A stretch of 6,360 bases of DNA from assembly GCA_005787865.1 (NCBI GenBank), contig SXZN01000181.1, positions 1 to 6,360 of the forward strand. Reading direction: 5' to 3'. The translations under genes and the position numbers were made by a program. This document shows, in pieces, positions 1-6,360 of the stretch. Within the stretch, counting starts at the first letter, position 1. Each line of letters starts with the position of its first letter. The notes beneath the pieces were generated by a model, which was not told the origin of the DNA, did no database searches, and saw only the letters and a program-made list of their open reading frames with translations. This DNA comes from Opitutaceae bacterium. GTDB taxonomy: Bacteria; Verrucomicrobiota; Verrucomicrobiia; Opitutales; Opitutaceae.

Positions 1-1344
1 CTGAATGACCTCATCGAATTGCGCTCTAAATTCTGCTAGCCGGCTTTTTTTAAGTGAAATGCCAACCGCCATGGGGTGACCGCCCCAACTCTCGAGGCAA
101 CCGGAGCAGGCCGCCAAAATTTCCACTAAATTAAACCCCGTGATCCCGCGACCGGACCCTTTGGCAAATTCACCTTCATTACCGAGTACGATCGCAGGAC
201 GATTATATTTTCGCGAAACCCGACCGGCAACAATCCCCACCACCCCGGGATGCCAAGCCTCATCAAAGAGGACGAGTCCGCTCGCCGTTTTATAATCTTC
301 CTCCGCATAGCGCTCGGCCCGATCGGTAATCTGCCGCTCGATTTCTTGTCGTTCGCGATTGAGATCATCGAGCTGACGCGCGGTGGTTTCCGCAAACTCA
401 CGGTCAGCCGTGAGCAATAAATCAACGGAGAGCGCGGCATCAGCCAATCGCCCACTGGCGTTAATCCGCGGTCCTAGCCGGAAAGAAATATCGGTGGGCA
501 CGAGTCCCTGCTCCGTTTTTAATCCAGCCACCTGCATTAAGGCTAAAAGGCCAGGTCGCTGCGTCTCGGCCAGAACCCGTAGACCATGGCGCGCGAAAAT
601 GCGATTCTCTCCTGTCAGGGGCACTAAATCGGCAATTGTCCCCATGGCCACCAGATCGAGATAATCCTTCAGTACGATTGAAAGGGCGACTGAATCATTT
701 TCCAATCGCAGACGCTTCAGCAGGCCGTGTGCTAGTTTAAAAACGATTCCGACGGTGCAAAGATAACGCCAGGCTTCATCCCCTGCTTGCGGATAAACGT
801 GCGGGTTAATCAACACCGCGCCGACCACCGCTGCTTCCGTCGAACGATGGTGATCAACTATAATAACATCAACGCCGCGCGATTTTAGATACGCCACCTC
901 TTCCCCCGAATTCGTACCGCAATCGAGCGCGATAAATAAATCAGGCAGACCTACGGCCAACGCTCGATCGATCGAGGTGCGCGAGAGGCCGTAACCTTCG
1001 GCGGCTCTCCGCGGCACGATATAACGCGGGTTTAATCCCAGCCGACGTAAAAGACTTACCAGAATGGCGGTGCTACAGACGCCATCGACATCGTAATCAC
1101 CCAACACGACGATACTCTGCTGCAAACGTCGCGCGAGCAACAGGCGCTCGACCGCTTCCGTTAAATTACCCAATAAAAACGGATCACCCAAACTCGCTAA
1201 CGTGGGCGCCAAAAAACGTGCTGCCGCGTCCGGCGAGTTGAGGGCATTGCGCAGGAGAAGTTCTGCGACAATGGGTGCAGTGGTGAGACTGCGCGCTAGC
1301 GCGGCAGTTTCTGCAGCATCAACTGGCGTATAATTCCAGCGCAT
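1..1344 (-). CDS. recJ: Single-stranded-DNA-specific exonuclease RecJ (C-terminus cut by window edge)
   Basis: RecJ degrades single-stranded DNA 5' to 3' in the cytoplasm, using metal ions, in RecF-pathway recombination and mismatch repair. The 448 visible residues hold the family motifs in order: GDYDVDG (82-88), EGYGLS (116-121), LDCGT (140-144), the signature DHH (164-166), GTIADLVPL (235-243), and GPRINASGRL (291-300). The DHHA1 half follows, with WHPGVVGIVAGR (364-375), GSGRGITGFN (396-405) and GGHPMAVG (421-428). All acidic and histidine metal ligands I can check are present. Known RecJ proteins are about 560-580 residues, so roughly the last 120, mainly the C-terminal OB-fold part, lie outside the window. 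The ATG at 1344 gives the usual RecJ opening with an early Trp (MRWNYTPVD). The frame stays open upstream to a TAA at about 1413, but I see no better start and no Shine-Dalgarno. It follows secDF after 71 bp on the same strand, so co-transcription is likely. AT-rich codons such as TTA are common here, unlike in secDF. Confidence 0.96.
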   Translation of the reverse strand, partial: MRWNYTPVDAAETAALARSLTTAPIVAELLLRNALNSPDAAARFLAPTLASLGDPFLLGNLTEAVERLLLARRLQQSIVVLGDYDVDGVCSTAILVSLLRRLGLNPRYIVPRRAAEGYGLSRTSIDRALAVGLPDLFIALDCGTNSGEEVAYLKSRGVDVIIVDHHRSTEAAVVGAVLINPHVYPQAGDEAWRYLCTVGIVFKLAHGLLKRLRLENDSVALSIVLKDYLDLVAMGTIADLVPLTGENRIFARHGLRVLAETQRPGLLALMQVAGLKTEQGLVPTDISFRLGPRINASGRLADAALSVDLLLTADREFAETTARQLDDLNRERQEIERQITDRAERYAEEDYKTASGLVLFDEAWHPGVVGIVAGRVSRKYNRPAIVLGNEGEFAKGSGRGITGFNLVEILAACSGCLESWGGHPMAVGISLKKSRLAEFRAQFDEVIQ

Positions 1345-1383
1345 GGGAGTGGATACGAAATCAGCCAGACGGAAACAAGCAGG

Positions 1384-1409
1384 GCGACGCGTGTGCGATA
1401 ACGCGTCGC
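1384..1409 (-). terminator. Perfect 9-bp stem-loop between secDF and recJ (possible weak terminator)
   Basis: The arms GCGACGCGT (1384-1392) and ACGCGTCGC (1401-1409) are exact reverse complements separated by an 8-nt loop. In the minus-strand transcript the stem begins 6 nt after the secDF stop codon and ends 39 nt before the recJ ATG. It is followed by CCTGCTTGTTTCC, which is T-enriched but not a true U-tract. It could therefore be a weak or attenuating terminator, or an mRNA 3'-end stabiliser, rather than a strong intrinsic terminator. Each arm contains the palindrome ACGCGT, so a DNA-binding site is also possible. The pairing is seen directly; the role is inferred. Confidence 0.45.
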
Positions 1410-1415
1410 ATTAGC

Positions 1416-3962
1416 TTATTCCGAAGCGCGGGATGAACCGGCCCACTCGTACTTGGGCGCGATATCCTTGTGGGCCTCAACATGCATCCGGTCGCCCTTG
1501 TGCCACCAGTAGAAAATCGGGCTGGCGATGAAGAGCGATGAGAACGTGCCGGTGATAACACCAATGAGAAGGGTGAGCGCGATGTCGTTGACGTCGCCGC
1601 TGGTGACGCTGATCAGCGTGATTGCCGTAAGCAGCGTAGTTCCACCGGTGATGATCGTGCGGGACAGAGTGAGGTTCAGCGAACGATTGATTATGTCGCG
1701 CAGCGTGCCGGTCGGGTTGAGCTTTAGTTCCTCGCGGATGCGGTCAAATACGACGATGGTATCATTGATCGAGTATCCCATGACGAGCAAGATGGCGGCG
1801 ACCATCGAAGCGTTGAACTGGCGGTCAAAGAGGACGAAGACGCCGATTGTCATGATGACGTCGTGGATGGTCGAGACAACGGCGCCCATGCCGTAGCCGA
1901 ATTCGAAGCGGAAGGCAACGTAGAGGAGGATGAGCACGAGAGCCCAGAAGACGGCCTTGAGGGCGTTCCACTGGATCTGCTCGCCGACGGAGGGGCCGAT
2001 GCGGGTGACGCCCTCGTTAGAGAACTTTGCGGCCGGGATGGCCTGCTGGAGCGCTTTCACGAGGGGTTCGCCCTGGTCAAAATTAGTGGTTATCTTGAGC
2101 ACCTCGCGGTCGGAACCGAGCGGCTTCTGATAGACTGGGTTGGCCTGCTCAAAGCCGGCGGCTTTCGCGGCGGAGCGGATCGCGCCGACGTCGATGCGTT
2201 GGGCGAAGGAAAGGGCGACGGTGTCGCCGCCCACGAAGTCAATGCCGTAGATGTCCTTGCCCTTGTAGGCCACCGCACCGACGCCGATCGCGATGACGAC
2301 CCAAGAGGCGATGAAGGCGGGCTTCGCATAGTTGAGAAAATCGAAATTTGGACCCTGTAGCACGGAGAACATCGGCAGCTTCTTGATGTAACCCGGGACG
2401 ATTAGCAGCTCGAGGATGAGCTTGGAGACGACCACGGCCGCGAACATTGTGGTGAAGATACCGATGACGAGAGTGACGCCGAAGCCCTTGACCGGGCCGG
2501 TGCCGAGCAGCACCATGACCGTCGCGGTGATGAGCGTGGTCAGGTTGCCGTCGATGATGGCACTCCAGGCTTTGTCGAAGCCGGCCTCGAGGGCGGAGGG
2601 GAGCGACTTACCGAGCTTCAGCTCCTCGCGCATGCGCTCAAAGATGAGGATATTCGAGTCGACGGACATCGCGAGAGTCAGCACAATACCGGCAATGCCG
2701 GGCAGTGTGAGGGTCGCGCCATAGTTGGCCATGACCGCGAAGATGACGAGGACGTTGACCCCCATGCCGACCGAGGCGACGACACCGCCGACGGTATAAA
2801 AGAACAGGATGAAGGCGATCGTGAGGCTCACGCCGATGATGAAGGCGAGCTTGCCGGAGGCGATGGCGTCGTCGGCCAGTGAGGGTCCGATCTCATATTG
2901 CTCTTTGATGGAGAGCGGCAGGTCGAGCGGGTTGTTGAGAACGTTAGACAGGTCGACGGCCTCGCGCTGTGTGAAGGAGCCGGAGATCTCGGCGCTGCCG
3001 CCGTTGATCTCTTCTCGCACGGTCGGAGCGGAGTAAAGCTTGCCGTCGAGCACGATGGCGAGGCGGCCTGAGCGGCCGGACCGCTGTCCGTCAGCGGCGA
3101 TGGTCTTAGTAACATCGGCGAACTGCTTGCTGCCAGCATTGGTAAACTTGAGAATAATGCGGAAGCGTCCTAGCTCATCCACGGTCGGATAGGCGTCGGC
3201 GACGCCATCGCCCGTCATTTCAGGGCGGGTCTTGACGTAGAGCTCCTCGGTGTAGCTCTCGGCGCCAATGCGGCCCTCGATGTCGAGGGTCATGCGTTCA
3301 TAACCTAGGGGTGCCTCCTGGGGCGGGGCGGTGAAGGCGTGCACCATCTTGAAATCGAGCCGGGCCGGCTTGCGCAGGCTGCTAACGATCTCAGGGTTGT
3401 CCTTGGTCGAGACGCCGGGTAGCTGGACCTCGATCCGATTCGCGCCGATAGGGCGGATGATAGGTTCGCTGACCCCTAGGCCGTTGACGCGGTTGCTGAT
3501 GATCTCGATGGCCTTGTTGAGCTTTTCCTCGCGGATGTTCTCGGGATCGGCACTGAGGGCGCTCTCATCCACCTCTAGGGTGAAGGCGACGCCGCCCTTG
3601 AGGTCGAGACCGAGCTGAAGGCGGCCATGGGAGCGGCGGAGAAGCTCGTCGAGCAGGAGGTTGTTGCGCTTTTCGATATTCTTCAGCGAATCCTCGAGCC
3701 GGACCTCAGGAAAGAACTGGGAGAGCTCTAGCTTCTGCTCGGCGCCGAGCTGCTTGAGCGCAACGTAGAGGCTGGAAGCGCGGCCGGCCGAGACGCGGGC
3801 CGAGGCTTCGCTCATGAGCTTGGCAAACTCAGCCGGCTTGGCGGAGGCTTCCTGCTTGATGTAGTCGCCAAACGGCTGGTCCTTTAGCGGAATGAGGGTG
3901 GCCACGGACCACAGCACCAACACGGAGGAAGCGATTAGTTTCCAGAGATTGTCACGGAACAT
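1416..3962 (-). CDS. secDF: Fused protein translocase subunit SecDF
   Basis: An inner-membrane Sec accessory protein that uses the proton-motive force to draw exported proteins out of SecYEG; here SecD and SecF form one 848-residue chain. The SecD half has TM1 (about 8-26), a charged, probably helical linker (27-115), the periplasmic P1 domain starting at GLDLKGG (118-124), and five further TM segments (about 371-525). TM4 carries SVDSNILIFERMREE (433-447). The SecF half starts near 540, with TM7 (548-566), GIDFVGGD (573-580) opening the P4 domain, and five TM segments (668-818). TM10 carries GYSINDTIVVFDRIREE (729-745). D435, D734 and R768 match the positions of the proton-path residues D340, D637 and R671 of Thermus SecDF. 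It is longer than Bacillus SecDF (about 737), mainly from the 27-115 linker. The ATG at 3962 gives a proper N-terminal membrane anchor but has no Shine-Dalgarno. It lies 84 bp behind yajC and 71 bp ahead of recJ. GC content is visibly higher than in recJ. Confidence 0.97.
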   Translation of the reverse strand: MFRDNLWKLIASSVLVLWSVATLIPLKDQPFGDYIKQEASAKPAEFAKLMSEASARVSAGRASSLYVALKQLGAEQKLELSQFFPEVRLEDSLKNIEKRNNLLLDELLRRSHGRLQLGLDLKGGVAFTLEVDESALSADPENIREEKLNKAIEIISNRVNGLGVSEPIIRPIGANRIEVQLPGVSTKDNPEIVSSLRKPARLDFKMVHAFTAPPQEAPLGYERMTLDIEGRIGAESYTEELYVKTRPEMTGDGVADAYPTVDELGRFRIILKFTNAGSKQFADVTKTIAADGQRSGRSGRLAIVLDGKLYSAPTVREEINGGSAEISGSFTQREAVDLSNVLNNPLDLPLSIKEQYEIGPSLADDAIASGKLAFIIGVSLTIAFILFFYTVGGVVASVGMGVNVLVIFAVMANYGATLTLPGIAGIVLTLAMSVDSNILIFERMREELKLGKSLPSALEAGFDKAWSAIIDGNLTTLITATVMVLLGTGPVKGFGVTLVIGIFTTMFAAVVVSKLILELLIVPGYIKKLPMFSVLQGPNFDFLNYAKPAFIASWVVIAIGVGAVAYKGKDIYGIDFVGGDTVALSFAQRIDVGAIRSAAKAAGFEQANPVYQKPLGSDREVLKITTNFDQGEPLVKALQQAIPAAKFSNEGVTRIGPSVGEQIQWNALKAVFWALVLILLYVAFRFEFGYGMGAVVSTIHDVIMTIGVFVLFDRQFNASMVAAILLVMGYSINDTIVVFDRIREELKLNPTGTLRDIINRSLNLTLSRTIITGGTTLLTAITLISVTSGDVNDIALTLLIGVITGTFSSLFIASPIFYWWHKGDRMHVEAHKDIAPKYEWAGSSRASE

Positions 3963-4046
3963 GAATATTTAGTGGTTAAATTGTACTAGGCGGAGGCCGG
4001 GCGGGTACCCAGCCTACGGACGGATTGGTCTGAAGTCGACGAAACC
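3963..4046 (-). other. yajC-secDF spacer with GC-rich fold and a -10-like hexamer
   Basis: This 84-bp spacer has no coding content that I can support. In the minus-strand RNA two competing small folds are possible. One is a TAGGC/GCCTA pairing (arms 3987-3991 and 4012-4016). The other is an inner bulged hairpin around GGGTACCC (about 4000-4014). Downstream of them the minus strand reads TACAAT (3985-3980), five of six matches to a sigma70 -10 box, but no TTGACA-like -35 lies at normal spacing. Any start from it would give a leader of about 10 nt. I regard a secondary secDF promoter as possible but unproven; read-through from yajC is the simpler model. Confidence 0.25.
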
Positions 4047-4370
4047 TTAAGCAGCGTCGGCTTTCTTGACGACCGCGCTGATAAAGCCTTTGCCGACTTC
4101 GATTTTATTGTTTTCGCCGATGCGGATTACGAAACGGTCATCCTTCACGCTGGTAATAGTGCCGTATATGCCACCAGAAGTGATCACTTCGTCGCCCGAC
4201 TTGAGCTCGGTCAGCATCTTGTCATGGGCTTTCTGCTTTTTACGCTGAGGGGCAAAAACCAGAAAATACATGGCAGCCATGAGCAAAGCGAGCGGCGCGA
4301 GTTGCATTAGGGCAGCGGCGCCGGTCGGGGCGGATTGAGCTTGGGCGAGGAATAGAGGTAACTTAGTCAT
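4047..4370 (-). CDS. yajC: Preprotein translocase subunit YajC
   Basis: YajC is a small single-span inner-membrane protein that associates with SecDF and the SecYEG/YidC holotranslocon; its exact biochemical role is not settled. The 107-residue product shows the family layout: a short N-terminal part, one TM helix (about 22-40, LMQLAPLALLMAAMYFLVF), the basic PQRKKQK (41-47) just inside the membrane, and a cytoplasmic domain with LKSGDEVITSGGIYG (56-70). The length fits the family, usually 85-120. I chose the ATG at 4370. The frame continues upstream to ATG codons at 4421, 4427 and 4484, but the longest form would overlap the divergent speA start, and the added residues do not resemble YajC that I know. 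The TTTTCAAA-type repeat and the speA promoter candidate also fall in that extension. No Shine-Dalgarno is visible. It is the first gene of the yajC-secDF-recJ block, as in the yajC-secD-secF order of E. coli. Confidence 0.93.
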   Translation of the reverse strand: MTKLPLFLAQAQSAPTGAAALMQLAPLALLMAAMYFLVFAPQRKKQKAHDKMLTELKSGDEVITSGGIYGTITSVKDDRFVIRIGENNKIEVGKGFISAVVKKADAA

Positions 4371-4385
4371 TGCGTATACGGGTGT

Positions 4386-4402
4386 TTTGAAAAATTTGAA
4401 AA
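4386..4402. repeat. Tandem 8-bp direct repeat TTTGAAAA in the divergent promoter region
   Basis: TTTGAAAA occurs at 4386-4393 and again at 4395-4402, one base apart (9-bp period). The second copy contains the TTGAAA proposed as the speA -35 box. The pair lies 16 bp upstream of the yajC start on the other strand, so it could be a regulator site, a duplicated -35 element or simply AT-rich promoter DNA. The repeat is seen directly; any binding role is a guess. Confidence 0.4.
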
Positions 4403-4424
4403 GTGCGAATAAGCCCGCCATATT
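4396..4424 (+). promoter_or_regulatory. Candidate sigma70-type promoter for speA
   Basis: TTGAAA (4396-4401, five of six matches to TTGACA) is followed after exactly 17 bp by CATATT (4419-4424, four of six matches to TATAAT). Transcription would begin near 4431, giving a leader of about 35 nt before the speA TTG at 4466. Position and spacing are good, but the -10 is weak and the assignment is by eye. I found no comparably good promoter on the minus strand for yajC; a TATACG directly before its ATG has only a poor -35. Confidence 0.4.
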
Positions 4425-4465
4425 CATAAAAGCAAGCCAAACCCCGCCCCTTTTCCTATCGCCAA

Positions 4466-6360
4466 TTGAAGACGAAATCCGCATCCCACTGGTCGGCTGC
4501 CCAGTCCGAAGAACATTATGGGTTTAAGCGCTGGGGCGCGAACCACTTTTCCGTCGATTCCGAGGGATTTGTGCAGGTCGCTCCCCTCTCCGATGGACGC
4601 ACCATTCGCCTTATGGATGTGGTAGAAGAGGCCACCAGCATGGGCCTGAAAGCGCCCATGGTCATTCGCTTACAAGACACTCTCCGGCATCGGGTAACTT
4701 TACTCAATCAAGCCTTTCATAAGGCGATTAAAGAGGAGAATTATAAAGGCGAATACCGCGGGGTCTTCCCGATCAAAGTGAATCAGTTGCGCGAGGTGGT
4801 GGATGAAATCGTCTCCGCGGGTAAAGATTTTAACTACGGACTCGAGGCCGGTTCCAAGCCGGAGTTAATGATCGCCTTGGCCATGCACGAGGGCGCCCAG
4901 CGGCTCATTATCTGCAACGGGTATAAAGATAATGATTACATGCGCCTCGCTTTGCTGGGACGCAAATTAGGCAAAAAGATCATCATCGTCATCGAGCAAC
5001 TCTCCGAGATCGATAGCCTCATCGCGATGGCCCAAGAAACCGGCGTCAAGCCGATGATCGGGTTTCGCGTTAAATTGCAGACGCGCGGCGAAGGCAAATG
5101 GGCGATGTCGACCGGCGACAACGCCAAGTTCGGTTTAAATACGGCGGAAATTCTTTTCGCGGTGGAAAAACTGCGGGCCGCTAAAATGCAGGCGTGCCTC
5201 AAATTGGTGCATTTTCACATCGGTTCCCAGGTACCCAATATCATCATCGTGAAAGCGGCGGTGACCGAAGCCGCGCGTTTTTATTGCCAGCTCGCCAAGA
5301 TGGGCTTTCCGATGGGCTATCTGGACGTCGGGGGCGGCCTCGGCATCGACTACGATGGCTCGCGCACTAATTTTGAATCCTCCATGAACTACACGCTGGG
5401 CGAATACGCGCGTGATGTGGTTTTTAATATTCGTGAAATCTGCGCCGCCTCGGGGGTGAAAGTACCCGACATCGTCACGGAGTCCGGTCGCGCCGTCGCG
5501 GCCCCCCACTCCATGTTGGTCGTCGAAGTATTCGAGCGCATCAACAAGCACGAATCTTTAGGGAAACAGCATCAACCCAAGACTCGGCATAAGATTGTCG
5601 ATGCCATGGCGGTGCTCCTGAAAAACAAAGCCAAGCTGGGTCGCCTCGAGCGTTTTCATGATGCGCTGCAGAAAAAAGAAGAAGCTTTTTCCCTCTTCAA
5701 TCTCGGCTACCTTGATCTCGAGAATCGGGCCGCCGCCGAGCAGATTTTTTGGCAGATCTGCGAACAGATCGACAAAGAAGGCATGAAGTCCGGGTATCAG
5801 CCCGAAGAGCTGCACGATCTAAAAAAACTTCTGGCTGATCAGTACGTTTGCAATTTTTCCGTCTTCCAATCGCTGCTCGATAGTTGGGCGTTGAAGCAAC
5901 TGTTCCCGATTACGCCGCTGCATCGACTGCGGGAAAAACCCGCGGTCAATGCTACCCTCGTCGACATCACGTGCGACTCTGACGGCAAGATCGCCAACTT
6001 CATCGACCTGCAGGATGTGAAGGATTACATCACGCTTCACCCGCTCAAACGCAATGAGCCTTACTATCTCGGCATTTACCTCACCGGCGCCTATCAGGAT
6101 ATCATGGGGGATTTGCACAATCTCTTTGGTCGCGTGAATGAGGTGCATGTGTTCCTCGAAGACGATGAGCCTAACGGTTATTATATCGAAGAAGCGCTCG
6201 CTGGCTCACGGATCGCGGATGTAATCGAGGGCGTCCAATATCAGTGGGAAGAGCTTTGCCGACGGATCAAGCAGCAGATCGACCACGCCACCAAGAAGGA
6301 TTTCATCAAACCCCGCGAAGGCGTGCGCTTGGTTGAATTTTACGAATCACAAATGCTCGC
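4466..6360 (+). CDS. speA: Biosynthetic arginine decarboxylase SpeA (3' end cut by window edge)
   Basis: A PLP-dependent fold-III decarboxylase turning arginine into agmatine, the first step of the agmatine route to putrescine. The visible 631 codons show the N-terminal YGFKRWGANHFSVDSEG (18-34), the PLP-lysine motif FPIKVNQ with K104, LEAGSKPEL (126-134), CNGYKD (150-155), HFHIGSQ (249-255), DVGGGLGIDYDG (287-298), ESGRA (339-343), the substrate-site-like DITCDSDG (500-507), and GAYQDIMGDLHNLFG near the C-terminus. E. coli SpeA has 658 residues; the read ends in FYESQML, where the family has its final E-x-GYTYLE, so probably only 10-20 residues are missing. The start is TTG at 4466: the frame has a TAA near 4425, no ATG or GTG lies between that stop and the conserved N-terminal block, and the next ATG (4613) would delete the block. 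No Shine-Dalgarno precedes it. It is divergent from yajC. No agmatinase or agmatine deiminase gene is visible to complete the pathway. Confidence 0.96.
   Translation, partial: MKTKSASHWSAAQSEEHYGFKRWGANHFSVDSEGFVQVAPLSDGRTIRLMDVVEEATSMGLKAPMVIRLQDTLRHRVTLLNQAFHKAIKEENYKGEYRGVFPIKVNQLREVVDEIVSAGKDFNYGLEAGSKPELMIALAMHEGAQRLIICNGYKDNDYMRLALLGRKLGKKIIIVIEQLSEIDSLIAMAQETGVKPMIGFRVKLQTRGEGKWAMSTGDNAKFGLNTAEILFAVEKLRAAKMQACLKLVHFHIGSQVPNIIIVKAAVTEAARFYCQLAKMGFPMGYLDVGGGLGIDYDGSRTNFESSMNYTLGEYARDVVFNIREICAASGVKVPDIVTESGRAVAAPHSMLVVEVFERINKHESLGKQHQPKTRHKIVDAMAVLLKNKAKLGRLERFHDALQKKEEAFSLFNLGYLDLENRAAAEQIFWQICEQIDKEGMKSGYQPEELHDLKKLLADQYVCNFSVFQSLLDSWALKQLFPITPLHRLREKPAVNATLVDITCDSDGKIANFIDLQDVKDYITLHPLKRNEPYYLGIYLTGAYQDIMGDLHNLFGRVNEVHVFLEDDEPNGYYIEEALAGSRIADVIEGVQYQWEELCRRIKQQIDHATKKDFIKPREGVRLVEFYESQML

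Noticed and set aside
126..664. Two short open frames (minus 126-455, plus 383-664) within the recJ region
   Set aside because: Both lie over the DHH/DHHA1 coding sequence of recJ, which is continuous with all motifs in another frame.
1361..1564. 67-codon minus-strand frame bridging the secDF end and the recJ spacer
   Set aside because: It overlaps the conserved C-terminus of SecDF in another frame and is Ser/Arg/Pro-rich like a frame shadow.
1528..1896. 122-codon plus-strand open frame opposite the SecF half
   Set aside because: Antisense shadow of conserved membrane helices; Ser/Thr/Met-rich with no recognisable domain.
1863..2360. 165-codon open frame on the plus strand inside secDF
   Set aside because: It is antisense to the strongly conserved SecD/SecF coding region, and its composition (Asp/Glu/Gly/Ala-rich) is the usual shadow of a GC-rich gene. 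No family resemblance was seen.
2416..2724. 102-codon plus-strand open frame opposite SecD TM segments
   Set aside because: Antisense shadow; neither a ribosome binding site nor a family motif is visible.
4516..6148. Several minus-strand open frames of 63-138 codons opposite speA
   Set aside because: They are antisense to an intact, fully conserved speA frame; low-complexity translations without known domains.
1..6360. CRISPR arrays, tRNA or rRNA genes, insertion sequences, riboswitches
   Set aside because: No regular repeat-spacer pattern, cloverleaf, transposase motif or terminal inverted repeats were found; nearly all the sequence is accounted for by four housekeeping genes.

Overview
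The window carries four recognisable housekeeping genes in two opposed blocks. The minus-strand block reads right to left as yajC (4370-4047), a fused secDF (3962-1416) and recJ (1344 running off the left edge). The plus-strand block is one gene, speA (4466 running off the right edge), encoding biosynthetic arginine decarboxylase. Together they cover almost the whole window. The remaining gaps are 71 bp (secDF-recJ), 84 bp (yajC-secDF) and a 95 bp divergent promoter region (yajC/speA).

The organism is a bacterium of moderate to high GC content. A single-chain SecDF, the yajC-secDF-recJ order and a SpeA-type arginine decarboxylase would fit the Verrucomicrobiota (for example an Opitutus-like lineage) or another PVC group. 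This rests on remembered gene content and protein character, not on a search. None of the four start codons has a convincing Shine-Dalgarno sequence.

Functionally, YajC and SecDF form the accessory module of the Sec translocon: SecDF uses the proton gradient to pull exported proteins across the inner membrane, and YajC is its small partner. RecJ, a 5'-3' single-strand DNA exonuclease, is probably co-transcribed behind them, an order also known from other bacteria. A perfect 9-bp stem-loop just after the secDF stop may reduce read-through into recJ. SpeA makes agmatine from arginine as the first step to putrescine and is transcribed away from the Sec genes.

I found no mobile element, CRISPR array, tRNA, rRNA or new multi-gene system. 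The points worth a second look are small: a TTG start for speA, the lack of SD sequences, the hairpin, a compact divergent promoter with a tandem AT-rich repeat, and a composition step between secDF and recJ.
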